From contig JABXJS010000132.1 of NCBI GenBank assembly GCA_013538855.1, positions 1-64,000 of the forward strand: a DNA stretch of 64,000 nucleotides, read 5' to 3'. Shown here piece by piece: positions 55,143 through 63,816 of this stretch; the first letter of the stretch is position 1, and every line of letters starts with the position of its first letter. The notes beneath the pieces were generated by a model. That model worked only from the letters and a program-made list of their open reading frames with translations, ran no database searches and was not told where the DNA came from. This DNA is from Herpetosiphonaceae bacterium (lineage in GTDB: Bacteria > Chloroflexota > Chloroflexia > Chloroflexales > Herpetosiphonaceae). A program made the position numbers and the translations under genes.

Positions 55143-56543
55143 TTACGGGAGCATCTCGCGCATCCAGCTGATCAGGTGCACGTCGGCGGGCGTCAGGCGG
55201 CGCGCGACGTTGGGATAGTTGTCGGCTGGACCGCAGCCAGTGGAGCAAGACTGGGTGCTGACCACCATTGTGACGGCTGGCAGCCACTGCTGCTGGCCTG
55301 CGTTGTAGTAGTAGTGGTAGATCGCACTGCCGCTATGGCCGCCGTTCATATCGCACGAGAGGCTGATGCGGCGATTCCAGCCATCTGGGCCTTGATTGTA
55401 GTAGCCGCCGATGTTGCATAGCTGCTGATCGCCGTACATGCGCGAGTCCTGACAGCCAGGCGGGGAGATGGCGGTGCCACAGCGTGGGTAGCCACGGTTG
55501 TACTTCGCCTGGGCCTCTAGGGTGCTGCCAGGAACGGCGGCATAGCCCATCCAGCCGGTCTGGTTGCCGATTGGCTGCGGCAGGACGATAAAGCCCCAAT
55601 CCCACTGCCAGTGCGTCGTCTGCGGATTGCGCCACTCCCACGGCGTATAGTAGAGCACATCGTTGCTGCCTGGGAGCATATCGACGTGGCCGTATGGCTC
55701 GACGCCCTTGCCATTTTTGCCGGGCACAAGGCGGAAGCTGTACCAGGTGCCGGTGCCCTGCTTGTTGATGCAGTGGGCGGCTGTCACCACATGGCGGCGG
55801 CCAATCAGCGTGCCGGTGCAGTTCGAGATATCGTTTGCCGGATTGTTGCTGATGTTGGTGAACTGGGTGATCGCGCGCCAGGGCCAGGTGGTGGTTGGCG
55901 AGCGCAGCACGCGCGAGTCCACGCCATTGCTGAGGCCCATGATCTGGCCGAACTGTGGCAGCTGGGCCACGCTTACTGGCGGGCTGTCGCCACGGCGCAC
56001 GAAGGGCAGGTACACGGTGCTGGTCTGCTCGGCGTCGTCAAGGTTCGCAAATCCGGCGGTGGCGTCGGTCATGCCGCTCTGCTCGTGGCAGCTGTGGATC
56101 TGCTGGAGCATGGACTGCTGCATCACCACCTTGAACACATTGTTGGTGCTTGCATTGACCACCTGTAGCTCAACCTGGCCGTAGTTGGTCTGGCTCGGGT
56201 CGGGATCAGGCACTGTTGACGGAACTTCAAACGACGGCGGCGGCAGCTCATCCGGCGCGGTCTCGGTAAACTCGGCGGTTTCGACGAACTCGACACTGAT
56301 CCACTCGTTGATGCGCTGGGTCGTGGTGACGGGGTTGGTCTCTGCGAGCGCCTGGCGCAGATCGGCGAGCTGGAACGGATCGTTGGTTAAGCACGGCTCG
56401 GCGAGGGCTGCTGCGCTGGCGCTGGCGGCGAAGCTAGCAGGCAGCGGAGCTAGCGCTGGGCGCTGCACCGTGATTAGCTGCAAACTTGTCAGAAGGATAA
56501 CGAGACTGATAGCTTTTTTCTTCGGCATGTGTTTCCACCACAT
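55143..56543 (-). CDS. secreted trypsin-like serine protease (S1, V8/glutamyl-endopeptidase type)
   Basis: The 466-residue product starts at ATG 56543, with AAGGAG 6 nt upstream. A signal peptide (about 6-45) is followed by a ~170-residue prodomain-like region and the protease domain (about 210-466). The triad is visible: His in RRHVVTAAHCIN, Asp in WQWDWGFIVLP, Ser in MNGGHSGSAIY. The GHSGSAIY form and PFR-like arrangement fit the V8/S1B group, which often cuts after Glu. Several cysteines suggest disulfides, consistent with export. It stands alone. Confidence 0.88.
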   Translation of the reverse strand: MWWKHMPKKKAISLVILLTSLQLITVQRPALAPLPASFAASASAAALAEPCLTNDPFQLADLRQALAETNPVTTTQRINEWISVEFVETAEFTETAPDELPPPSFEVPSTVPDPDPSQTNYGQVELQVVNASTNNVFKVVMQQSMLQQIHSCHEQSGMTDATAGFANLDDAEQTSTVYLPFVRRGDSPPVSVAQLPQFGQIMGLSNGVDSRVLRSPTTTWPWRAITQFTNISNNPANDISNCTGTLIGRRHVVTAAHCINKQGTGTWYSFRLVPGKNGKGVEPYGHVDMLPGSNDVLYYTPWEWRNPQTTHWQWDWGFIVLPQPIGNQTGWMGYAAVPGSTLEAQAKYNRGYPRCGTAISPPGCQDSRMYGDQQLCNIGGYYNQGPDGWNRRISLSCDMNGGHSGSAIYHYYYNAGQQQWLPAVTMVVSTQSCSTGCGPADNYPNVARRLTPADVHLISWMREMLP

Positions 56544-57084
56544 TGTTCGCTCCTTGGTTGTGTTTGGATGGCCGGGGCGGCCAGCGTTGCTGCGCTACCA
56601 GCGCGCCGACCGCCTGCATGGTCTACCGGCGAACGGTTCCTCGTGCCGCTAAGCTGCGTGTTGTGTGGCTCCTTTCTGAGTCAAGAATGCTGCTATCCGT
56701 ATGCCATCATCATAGCTGCGTGGCGCTGGTGGGGAGTCTCATTGTGCTGCAAAAAAGTCTCATGATGGGCCGAATCTGTGGATGCCGTCTCTACGCAGCA
56801 GCGCTGCTCCTGTGACTCCAGTGGCCCATGCTGCCGTGAGGGAGAAAAAAGGGAGATGCTTGCGCTATGCTTGGTGCAGGTGGTTCGATAGCGTCGGACG
56901 TACGCAAAGGAAAGTCTCAAGGCGCTATCTACGTCTTTCAACACACATACGCCTGTATGAGGATGCTCACGATGCTGCTGCCGTAGATTAAGCTCGTGCC
57001 GCGCTGCTGGCTATCGCACGCTACTCGATAGCCTGAACTTACTCAACAACGTTCTTCTCTATCATGCAATAAGGAGCATTGCAC
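56544..57084. other. long gap without recognisable gene
   Basis: Between the protease and globin genes I find no frame with a ribosome site other than those of the flanking genes, and no clear hairpin or RNA gene. It presumably holds divergent promoters. Confidence 0.5.
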
Positions 57085-57501
57085 ATGCTTACCAATGTTC
57101 AGGTTCAGCTGGTCCAAGATTCGTTTGCTCACATTCGCAATAGCTCAGAGTCGGTCGCGAACCTGTTTTACACGCGCCTGTTTCAGATTGCGCCACACAC
57201 GCGCAGCATGTTCACCAGCGATATGGTCGAGCAGGGGCGCAAGCTGATGAACATGCTCACCACTGTCGTGTTCAACCTGCGCAATCTTGATGTTATCCTG
57301 CCGGCGGCGCGTGCGCTCGGCGAGCGCCACGTGGGCTACAATGTGCTGCCTGAGCACTACGATATTGTGGGCGCGGCGCTGCTATGGACGCTAGAGCAGG
57401 GCCTGGGCAGCCGCTACACCCCCGAGGTGGCTGATGCCTGGGCTGCGGCCTACACACTGCTCGCCGATGTGATGAAGGAGTCCTACACCGCCACCGCCTA
57501 G
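57085..57501 (+). CDS. bacterial globin (Vgb/single-domain hemoglobin-like)
   Basis: The 138-residue product fits single-domain globins: an A-B helix start (VQLVQDSFAHIRNSSESVAN), LFYTRLFQIAPHTRSMF through the CD region, the proximal His in LGERHVGYNV and the GH end LPEHYDIVGAALLWTLEQGL. It binds heme and probably O2 or NO in the cytoplasm. AAGGAG lies 8 nt before ATG 57085. Without a reductase domain it is not a flavohemoglobin. Confidence 0.92.
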   Translation: MLTNVQVQLVQDSFAHIRNSSESVANLFYTRLFQIAPHTRSMFTSDMVEQGRKLMNMLTTVVFNLRNLDVILPAARALGERHVGYNVLPEHYDIVGAALLWTLEQGLGSRYTPEVADAWAAAYTLLADVMKESYTATA

Positions 57502-57726
57502 CACAGCGCGAAGCGCTTGTGCTTGCCCAGCCCGCGCCGACATCGGTTGGCGCGGGCTGCTGCTGCTTGGCTGAATGGCGTGGCTGTGCTAGGATGCGCG
57601 CAATGCCGTGCACGTGCACGGGCGATTGATTGTGGCGTGGCTGTGCTGCTTGGCGCGGCGCGCTGGTGCGCCTGTCCCTGCCTCTCGCCGATGCGGAGCA
57701 CGCTCCGCTGTAGTTGAGCCACGCCT

Positions 57727-58587
57727 ATGCCAATTCCCGCGCTCATTGTTGAAGATAACACCAGCGATCTGCTGGCGGCGCAGGCTGTGCTGACCGCCGA
57801 CTGGTCGCTGCTGCACGCCCGCACGATCCCCGCTGCGGTGGTGCTGGCCCAGGAGCTGTTCGCGCCCGCCGCCGCCGCCACGCCGGGCCTGGTGCTTGTC
57901 GATATGCATCTGCCGCTGCCCCACGACGAGCAGGGCATGGACGGCTACTATCTGCTCGCCCACCTCTACCAGCTGATGCTCCAAGGCCAGCTTCAGCCCG
58001 TCGCCCTGGCGGCGATCAGCGCCGATATGACCGCCGAGCGCCGCCAGCGCTGCGCCGAGGCCGGAGCCATGCTGATCTTGGAGAAGCCGCTGCTCCCCGA
58101 GCACTCCACCGTGCTGCTGGAGCTGGCGCAGGCCACACAGCACGCCCCGCTGCGCGCTCCAGCCACGCCGCTGCTGGCGGTGGCCTCGGAGGTGGTGCGC
58201 TTCCTCCTGCGCACGACGCCGCGCCCAACCAGCAATCTGATCACCAGCGTTGATGCGCGCGCGTTGCTCACGCTCTTCGCCACTGCGCTGCACTTCGCTA
58301 GCCCCCAGGAGCGCGCCGCCGCCGAGGAGCTGGTGCGGCGGCTGGGCGGCCAGCGTCACGTGCGCCAGCTGCTCAAGCAGTTTCAGCAGCAGCTGCGCGC
58401 TATCCCGCCCACTCCGCTCGACGAGCGCCAGCTCAGCAAGCTGCTCGAGTATTTGGTCTACGGCGTGACGCAGGAGGCTATCCTGCGGCTGACCGGGCTT
58501 GGTCGGCGGCGCTTCAACACGCGCCTCTCCCAGCTCACGCAGGCGCTGGCCGATTTCCTCAACAGCCCGGCGGCACAACAGCTCTAG
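57727..58587 (+). CDS. response regulator with novel C-terminal helical domain
   Basis: The 286-residue product has an N-terminal receiver domain: acidic pair IVEDN, phospho-acceptor Asp in LVLVDMHLPLP near residue 59, and switch Lys in LILEKPL near 120. The receiver has an extra loop (PLPHDEQGMDGYY). The C-terminal ~130 residues are helical, ending in a possible helix-turn-helix (YGVTQEAILRLTGLGRRRFN) not matching a common output family. No histidine kinase is adjacent. It probably regulates transcription, by inference. Confidence 0.75.
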   Translation: MPIPALIVEDNTSDLLAAQAVLTADWSLLHARTIPAAVVLAQELFAPAAAATPGLVLVDMHLPLPHDEQGMDGYYLLAHLYQLMLQGQLQPVALAAISADMTAERRQRCAEAGAMLILEKPLLPEHSTVLLELAQATQHAPLRAPATPLLAVASEVVRFLLRTTPRPTSNLITSVDARALLTLFATALHFASPQERAAAEELVRRLGGQRHVRQLLKQFQQQLRAIPPTPLDERQLSKLLEYLVYGVTQEAILRLTGLGRRRFNTRLSQLTQALADFLNSPAAQQL

Positions 58588-58621
58588 GCGCGCTCGCTCT
58601 GTGCCTTAAAGCAGCCCACAA

Positions 58622-58670
58622 TGTACAAAACTTGTACATTTCGCTATGGTATGCTCTGTAGTGATAGAAG
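58622..58670 (+). promoter_or_regulatory. repeated promoter element, copy 1 (TGTNCA boxes)
   Basis: TGTACA at 58622 and 58633 (11 bp apart), then a TATGCT (58650) -10-like word and AGTGATAGAAG at 58660. The spacing of all parts equals that of copy 2 at 58975. The two TGTACA boxes together also form a perfect inverted repeat TGTACAA-AAC-TTGTACA. Confidence 0.6.
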
Positions 58671-58852
58671 AAAGAGCGCGCACCCCCAGCGTGAGACCGT
58701 CGCCCGACGGCTGAGCACCCACGAGTGATGATTGATCGGATGGACGATAGATCAGGCGACCGCAGTCGCCTGATCCCTGGCGTCCGTGTGCCCGCGCCTA
58801 GCTCTACTCCACAACCTCCCCCGACTGCGCACATACTTTTTTGAAAAAAGCA
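58665..58852 (+). ncRNA. possible structured small RNA downstream of the repeated promoter
   Basis: There is no good open frame after promoter copy 1. Instead three hairpins follow: CCGTCG-CC-CGACGG (58697-58710), GATCAGGCGAC-CGCA-GTCGCCTGATC (58750-58775, perfect) and CTTTTTTG-AAAAAAG (about 58836-58850). A short transcript is possible; no known family recognised. Confidence 0.3.
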
Positions 58853-58974
58853 CCGTGGTTCATCGCCCGTGATTCTGCCGCAGAGTCAGCGCAGGTGCGC
58901 GCCCGCTCGTGCACGGGTGTGGCTTGATGGTCTGCGGGTGATTCGCCCCTAGTCTGCGCCCTGCGCCGTCACCA

Positions 58975-59023
58975 TGTGCAGAAAATGTCCATTTAGCCGT
59001 GCTACCCTCAGCAGTAACAGAAG
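58975..59023 (+). promoter_or_regulatory. repeated promoter element, copy 2 (TGTNCA boxes)
   Basis: TGTGCA (58975) and TGTCCA (58986) are 11 bp apart, followed by TACCCT in the -10 position and AGTAACAGAAG at 59013, exactly as in copy 1. It lies 64 bp upstream of the lipoprotein gene at 59087 and probably drives it. Confidence 0.6.
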
Positions 59024-59086
59024 AGGTTAAAGCCGCATAGGTGACTGCTGCTGCGCCGCCTGTGCTTCCCACGCTGAGGTGTTGCC

Positions 59087-59629
59087 ATGTTAAAAATGAT
59101 GTTGAGGATGCGCTGGCTGTGCGGTGGGCTGACGCTGCTGCTGCTGTATGGCTGCGGGCGCAGCATTCCGTCGCTGCGCTACGGCGAAGTGCTGCGCGTG
59201 GGCGCGCTGCCGCCTGATCTGCCGCCTGGGCTAGAGGTCTCAGTGCGCGACAATGTGCTGCTGCTGCGCAATAGCGCTGTCACCCCAGTCTATTTCTTGC
59301 CGCCAGGGCTGGATCGCAGCGGCCCGGTCAGCGCACGCGCTGGTGGCACATCGGTGATCATGCTGGCGAATGGCGCGGCGTATCAGGTGCGGCGGGGGCA
59401 GTGGGTGCGTCTCGAGGCGCTGGAGTATCCAGCGTATCACGTGCGCAGCTGGTTTGACATCGCCTATCCGCCCGATCAAAAGCCGAGCGCGCCTGCTCCA
59501 CGCCAGGTGCTGCTGCACTTCGCCGATGACAAGGCTGTGTACAGCGTGCCGCTGATCTTTGCCTGGTATGCACAGCCAGGCGTGATGCCGGAGCCAGCGA
59601 TTGATCGGCTGGCTGCGCCTGATGCGTAG
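59087..59629 (+). CDS. small lipoprotein, unknown function
   Basis: The 180-residue product has a lipoprotein signal ending LLLLYGCG (lipid site near Cys23), then a beta-rich domain (LEVSVRDNVLLLRNSAVTPV, YFLPPGL, AYQVRRGQWVRLEA). It should face outside the membrane. No family recognised. A promoter with paired TGTNCA boxes lies upstream, so it is probably under an activator's control. ATG 59087 is used, though nearby ATGs at 59096 and 59099-59108 are possible. Confidence 0.6.
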   Translation: MLKMMLRMRWLCGGLTLLLLYGCGRSIPSLRYGEVLRVGALPPDLPPGLEVSVRDNVLLLRNSAVTPVYFLPPGLDRSGPVSARAGGTSVIMLANGAAYQVRRGQWVRLEALEYPAYHVRSWFDIAYPPDQKPSAPAPRQVLLHFADDKAVYSVPLIFAWYAQPGVMPEPAIDRLAAPDA

Positions 59630-59673
59630 CCCGTGCTCGCTACGTGCTGAGTGCGGTGCAGCCACAGGCGCAG

Positions 59674-59783
59674 GCTGAGCAGGCCCGACCGATGCATGCA
59701 ATCGCTTGAACGTGTGCGCTGGCACCAGCGCAGACTCCACAGCTGTACCACAGGCGCACAACCACCAGCGCTGATTCATCAAC
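59674..59783. repeat. ~110-bp dispersed repeat, copy 1 (flanks eCIS-like cassette)
   Basis: Contains CCGACCG, ATCG-TTGAACG, GCACCAGCGC, GACTCCACAGCTG and CAGCGCTGATT-ATCAACC. It is shared in the same orientation with 62947-63062 at roughly four-fifths identity, with small gaps. Confidence 0.75.
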
Positions 59784-59887
59784 CAAGCCGCCCGCCGCTG
59801 ATCAGCACAATCTCGACGGGCGTTGGGTTGGGCGTGGCTGCACTGCGCCGCTGCTTCGGCGCGAGGCGTAGCGTGCGGCGCTGCTGG

Positions 59888-61378
59888 CTAGAGTGTTGCC
59901 GCAAGGTTTGGGTCTAGCTCCAGCGCCTGTGCCAGCCAGCGCGCGGCCTGCTCGGGTTGATCAAGGGCCTGGTGGCAGAGGGCCAGATTGTAGGCGGTGC
60001 TGGCGTGCTGGCCGTAGAGCACCAGCGACCGCTCGAAGAAGCTGCGCGCGCGCGCGGGCTGCTCCAGGCTGAAGCAGAGCGTGCCGAGTCCGAAGGCCAG
60101 GTCGTCTGGCTCGCCGATGTGGTAGTAGTTGGCCCAGACAGCGTCGATGGCCGTGAGCAGCTGCTGGCGCTCGGCGGCATCGGCCTGCGCGACGATCTCC
60201 TGCAGCACGGGCAGCGCCTGGCGGAAGATGTGCGCGTCCCAGCGACTGAGGCGCAGAAAGGCGACAATCTGCGGCAGGCTCAGCAGCGGCAGCAGGCGGT
60301 CGAGGCCCTGCTTGAGCGTAAAAAAGTCGTCGGGGCTGAACGGCTCGCTGGCCTGGGCAAAAGCGTGGCGCGTGGCAGAGTCCATCTGGGCGGCGCGGCC
60401 CCAGAGCCAGGCGGCGACCGCGAGGTTGGCGTGGCGGTCGCTGCTGGCGAGCATCTGGCCGCCGAGCTGCTGCGCATACAGGCCCAGCGCGTGATAGTTG
60501 ACCGTGACGGAAAACGAGCCGTGGACCGTGAGCCGGGGCGCATCCTGGGCGGCGAGCGACTCCAGATCGGCGCTGGCCTTGTCGCCGGCGAGCACCAGCA
60601 GCTGCTGCGGCGCGAGCGCCTGAAAAAAGCGCAGGCAGCGCATGGCGACCACCGGAAAGCCGATGATCGTGTTGTCGAGCAGCTGCTGGTAGCGCTGGAG
60701 CACGGCGTTGCAGGCTGGGTCGGGATAGTGGTTGGCGCTGGCGGGCCGCTGGCTGTAGCGCACATCGCTGATGTGGTTGAGCGGGCTGCTGGCGGCATCC
60801 GGTGGCCTAGCGCTGAGGCTGATCAGGCACTCGTGGAGCTGGCCGTCGCGTAGGGCGAAGGCGTCGAGTGGCAGGCTGTCGAACACATAGTTGGCCAGCA
60901 CGACGATCGACTGGTCGGCGGCGCGAGCGAGGGTTGCGCCGCTGGCAAGGTGCAGCTGCTGGTCGCGCTCGCCGTCGAAGCAGGCAACATCGAGGTAGCC
61001 CTGCTCGATGAACGGCTGGAGCTGCGGATGCTGCCGCCAGAACTCCACGGTGGCGGGCACATAGTCGGTGAGCACATAGGTGAAGGGCGGCGGCTGGCCG
61101 GGGCCGTTGAGCAGCGTGCGCAAGACGTGAAAGGCCAGGCGACCCGAGCCAGCGCCAAGCTCAACGATGTAGCGGCGCTGGGCTGGGCAGTCGTCCCAGA
61201 AGGCGCGTATAACCGTGGCGTAGGCAGCGGCGAGACCCGGATTGTTGGTGATGTAGTGCGGCACGGTGCTGCTGCTCCAGGCGGCGAGGCCCTGCTGCTG
61301 GAAGAACTCGCGCTGCCAGCGCCAGATGATCGAGCTGGCGAGCGGCTGCTGGTGCTCGGTGTAGGTCGGTGTGCTCAT
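59888..61378 (-). CDS. SAM-dependent methyltransferase-like protein with C-terminal TPR
   Basis: The 496-residue product has a Rossmann motif I near residue 70 (YIVELGAGSGRLAFHVLRTL) and a second acidic strand, FTYVLTDYVPATVEFW, typical of SAM-dependent methyltransferases of the MidA/NDUFAF7-like group. A large middle region has no clear family, and a TPR-like pair lies at the C-terminus (STAYNLALCHQALDQPEQAA). The start ATG follows the stop of the upstream gene with no gap (TAGATG), so the two are translated together. Acceptor unknown. The pairing with an eCIS-leader protein suggests a modification or chaperone role. Confidence 0.65.
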   Translation of the reverse strand: MSTPTYTEHQQPLASSIIWRWQREFFQQQGLAAWSSSTVPHYITNNPGLAAAYATVIRAFWDDCPAQRRYIVELGAGSGRLAFHVLRTLLNGPGQPPPFTYVLTDYVPATVEFWRQHPQLQPFIEQGYLDVACFDGERDQQLHLASGATLARAADQSIVVLANYVFDSLPLDAFALRDGQLHECLISLSARPPDAASSPLNHISDVRYSQRPASANHYPDPACNAVLQRYQQLLDNTIIGFPVVAMRCLRFFQALAPQQLLVLAGDKASADLESLAAQDAPRLTVHGSFSVTVNYHALGLYAQQLGGQMLASSDRHANLAVAAWLWGRAAQMDSATRHAFAQASEPFSPDDFFTLKQGLDRLLPLLSLPQIVAFLRLSRWDAHIFRQALPVLQEIVAQADAAERQQLLTAIDAVWANYYHIGEPDDLAFGLGTLCFSLEQPARARSFFERSLVLYGQHASTAYNLALCHQALDQPEQAARWLAQALELDPNLAATL

Positions 61379-62836
61379 CTAGGCTTTCTTGAGGCGCAGG
61401 AACAGCCCATTTTTGCCCACCACAACATAGCGCTGTTTATCGCTCTTGGCGACGACAAACACTTTGCCTTTGACCTCGGCGTTTTTCTGAATCCACTGTA
61501 CCGCTGTTGATTGGGGAATATCAATTAATCCGCTACCAGTATCCTGCTGATACTCGCCCATTATTTTCATCATTGGCACTTGAATATCAAAATCGTTATT
61601 CTGCTTCTCGGACACAAACTCGGAGATTTCGTTCTCATCAGGGGCTGCGTGGGGCACCAAGTCGCGAATGGAGTCAATGACATTGCGCAAGCTCTGGTTG
61701 CTAAGCTCTGTTTTTGTATCTTTGAGGTACTGATGAACCATCGGCAAGTACAGCGATTTTGAACTGATGCCGCTGATCAGGCGCATCGACAGCTCATCTG
61801 TATCAAATTCGGTCTGGTTGCGGCGGGCACCGCCCGGCGGGTCTTGGGCGACGATCAGCTTGCGGAAGTACTGCTTTGTCTCGTTGTCGAGGTTAAAGGT
61901 CACGTAGCTGTCGACGACACTGACATCGTTTTTGTTGGCGTTGAGTGTGCGCTCGGCGGCATCGAGGCCCTCTTTGAACCACGTGTTGAACTTCAGCGCG
62001 CCGCTCATCAGTTTTTGAATCTCCTGGGTGCCGCCGAAGCCTGCGCCAAGATGGGCGAGCAAGAAGTTATGTAGCGTCTCAAGCACAGTGGCGGTGAGCA
62101 GCTGTTGGTTTTGAGCAAAGTAGGCATGAATTGTGTCGGCGTTGGTGTAGAAGTAGAGAAACACATTCAGCACCTCGCGGATGCCTGGTGTTGTCCACGC
62201 TTTTTTCGGCTGGTTATTCCACTGCCCAGTCCAAACCTGCGCGACGAGCGGGTGGCTGCTGAGCGCACCGCCGTAGTCGTTGCTGAGTTGGCCGATCAGC
62301 GTGGCGATTGGCTGGACGTTGGGGTTGGGCTGTGTGTCGTACTTGGCCTCGTTTGGCGACTCGTTGGCCGATTTTTTGAGCTGTTCATCGTACTTGCCAG
62401 CCCGTATGTTCTTGACAAGTTGGTCATAGCTGGCGACGAAAATTGGCTCGCTGACTGAGTGCAGGCGCGTAACAGCGGCTTTGATTTGTTTGTCTTGCTC
62501 GTTGAACACGCGGTCGCCGATCTCATTAGCCCACAGGTTGGGGTCGGTGGTGCCAATAATTTGGCGCTGGATTGGCGCTGGCTGTGGTGCGCTGGGGATG
62601 GCCTCGGGCGCTGCTGGCGCTGTGGGCTTGTGCATGAGCATGCGGCTGACGGCTTGGTTGCCAGCAATACGCTGCAGCTGGGCGATAGTATTGGGATTTA
62701 CGGGCGGAGGACTAGCAGCAGACACTTGTGCGCTGAGGTTGAGCTGCGCTGCTTCGGGGCTGGCCTGCTGCGTTTGTTCGGGCTGGCTACGCTGCATAGC
62801 TGGCTCGTGCGGTTTTGCCGACTCTTTGCTAGACAT
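61379..62836 (-). CDS. protein with eCIS-type N-terminal LQRxxGNQAV leader
   Basis: The 485-residue product begins with a disordered, Gln/Pro/Ser-rich segment that contains TIAQLQRIAGNQAVSRMLM (about residues 51-69). This motif is typical of the N-terminus of proteins linked to extracellular contractile injection systems (eCIS), often before DUF4157. No DUF4157 HExxH site follows. The remaining ~380 residues are mostly helical and end in a beta-rich KVFVVAKSDKQRYVVVGKNG; no known toxin domain recognised. It may be an eCIS cargo or accessory protein. No sheath, tube or baseplate gene is in the window. It is coupled to the methyltransferase-like gene. Confidence 0.6.
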   Translation of the reverse strand: MSSKESAKPHEPAMQRSQPEQTQQASPEAAQLNLSAQVSAASPPPVNPNTIAQLQRIAGNQAVSRMLMHKPTAPAAPEAIPSAPQPAPIQRQIIGTTDPNLWANEIGDRVFNEQDKQIKAAVTRLHSVSEPIFVASYDQLVKNIRAGKYDEQLKKSANESPNEAKYDTQPNPNVQPIATLIGQLSNDYGGALSSHPLVAQVWTGQWNNQPKKAWTTPGIREVLNVFLYFYTNADTIHAYFAQNQQLLTATVLETLHNFLLAHLGAGFGGTQEIQKLMSGALKFNTWFKEGLDAAERTLNANKNDVSVVDSYVTFNLDNETKQYFRKLIVAQDPPGGARRNQTEFDTDELSMRLISGISSKSLYLPMVHQYLKDTKTELSNQSLRNVIDSIRDLVPHAAPDENEISEFVSEKQNNDFDIQVPMMKIMGEYQQDTGSGLIDIPQSTAVQWIQKNAEVKGKVFVVAKSDKQRYVVVGKNGLFLRLKKA

Positions 62837-62946
62837 ACAAGCTCCTGTGGGGGAATTTCGCGCCGAGAGAGGTTATGCGCTGTGGGCAGTATAGCAAAGC
62901 CTGCCGTGCTGAACAAGCAGCAGCCTTGCGGCTGCCATGCGTGCCG

Positions 62947-63062
62947 GGTGAGCTGGTCCGACCGCGCTGCGGTGCTGCCAATCGATTGAACGGATGGTTG
63001 AGCACCAGCGCCGACTCCACAGCTGAATCACGGGCGCTGAACCACAGCGCTGATTGATCAAC
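62947..63062. repeat. ~115-bp dispersed repeat, copy 2 (flanks eCIS-like cassette)
   Basis: Direct repeat of 59674-59783. The two copies bracket the two-gene cassette 59888-62836. No gene is seen elsewhere in the 62837-63183 gap. Confidence 0.75.
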
Positions 63063-63183
63063 CTGCACGCGCAGCGGCGGAGGTGCCGCTTGCAACGCCT
63101 TTACCAGATGCCCGTGGGCGGCGTGAGCATGGGCAATCTAGCGCCGCTCACGCTATGGATGAGCGGCGCTGTGGAGCTAGATA

Positions 63184-63726
63184 CTAGGCGGCGACGGTGT
63201 CGGCGAGCACCTCGGCGGCGGGCTGCAGCCGCAGGCGGCCAGGAAAGCCGATGTTGGAGAGCACAAAGTTATGGTGCTTGATGATCTGCTCGGCGGGGAT
63301 GGCCCCGTCCATGGTGGTGTGGCCGTCCTCGATGAGCGTGAGATTGAGGCCGCGGCTTAGCGCCATGCGGCAGGTGGAGTCGACGCAGAAGTCGGACTGA
63401 AGGCCGCCGACGATGAGGTGGGTGATGCCGCGCGCCTCCAGCTCGGCGGCCAGGTTGGTGTTGGTGAAGGCGTCGGAGCTGAACTTCTCAATGTGTAGGT
63501 CCGTCGGGCGCGGATCGAGGGCCGGGTTGATCTGCCAGCCAGGCGCGCCGTGGTTCAGCGCCTCGTACTGCGGCTCGGTGTGCTGGATATAGATCACCGG
63601 CACGTCGGCGGCGCGGGCGCGGTCGATGACGCCGCGCAGCTTGGCGAGCACCTGCTCGCTGTTGTACGCCTCGTCGGTGAGGGTGTTCTGCATATCGATG
63701 ATCATCACGGCGGTTGAATCAGGCAT
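63184..63726 (-). CDS. isochorismatase-like cysteine hydrolase
   Basis: The 180-residue product has the family triad: Asp in MIIDMQNTL, Lys in IEKFSSDAF and Cys in VGGLQSDFCVDST, followed by LTLIEDGHTTMD. The family includes nicotinamidases, carbamoylases and isochorismatases; the substrate is not determined. Length is typical of stand-alone hydrolases. ATG 63726 has GGAGC upstream. The divergent regulator at 63817 may control it. Confidence 0.9.
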   Translation of the reverse strand: MPDSTAVMIIDMQNTLTDEAYNSEQVLAKLRGVIDRARAADVPVIYIQHTEPQYEALNHGAPGWQINPALDPRPTDLHIEKFSSDAFTNTNLAAELEARGITHLIVGGLQSDFCVDSTCRMALSRGLNLTLIEDGHTTMDGAIPAEQIIKHHNFVLSNIGFPGRLRLQPAAEVLADTVAA

Positions 63727-63816
63727 TGCGCGCTCCTTGAACAGAATTTGACTCTACACGCATAGGATACGGCATAATGTGGAAGATTTCCTGCCAGATT
63801 AGCGTGGAGCGCGCCG

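Noticed and set aside
61379-62836. Complete eCIS locus
   Set aside because: Only a leader-bearing protein and its coupled partner are present; no sheath, tube, baseplate or AAA ATPase of an eCIS.
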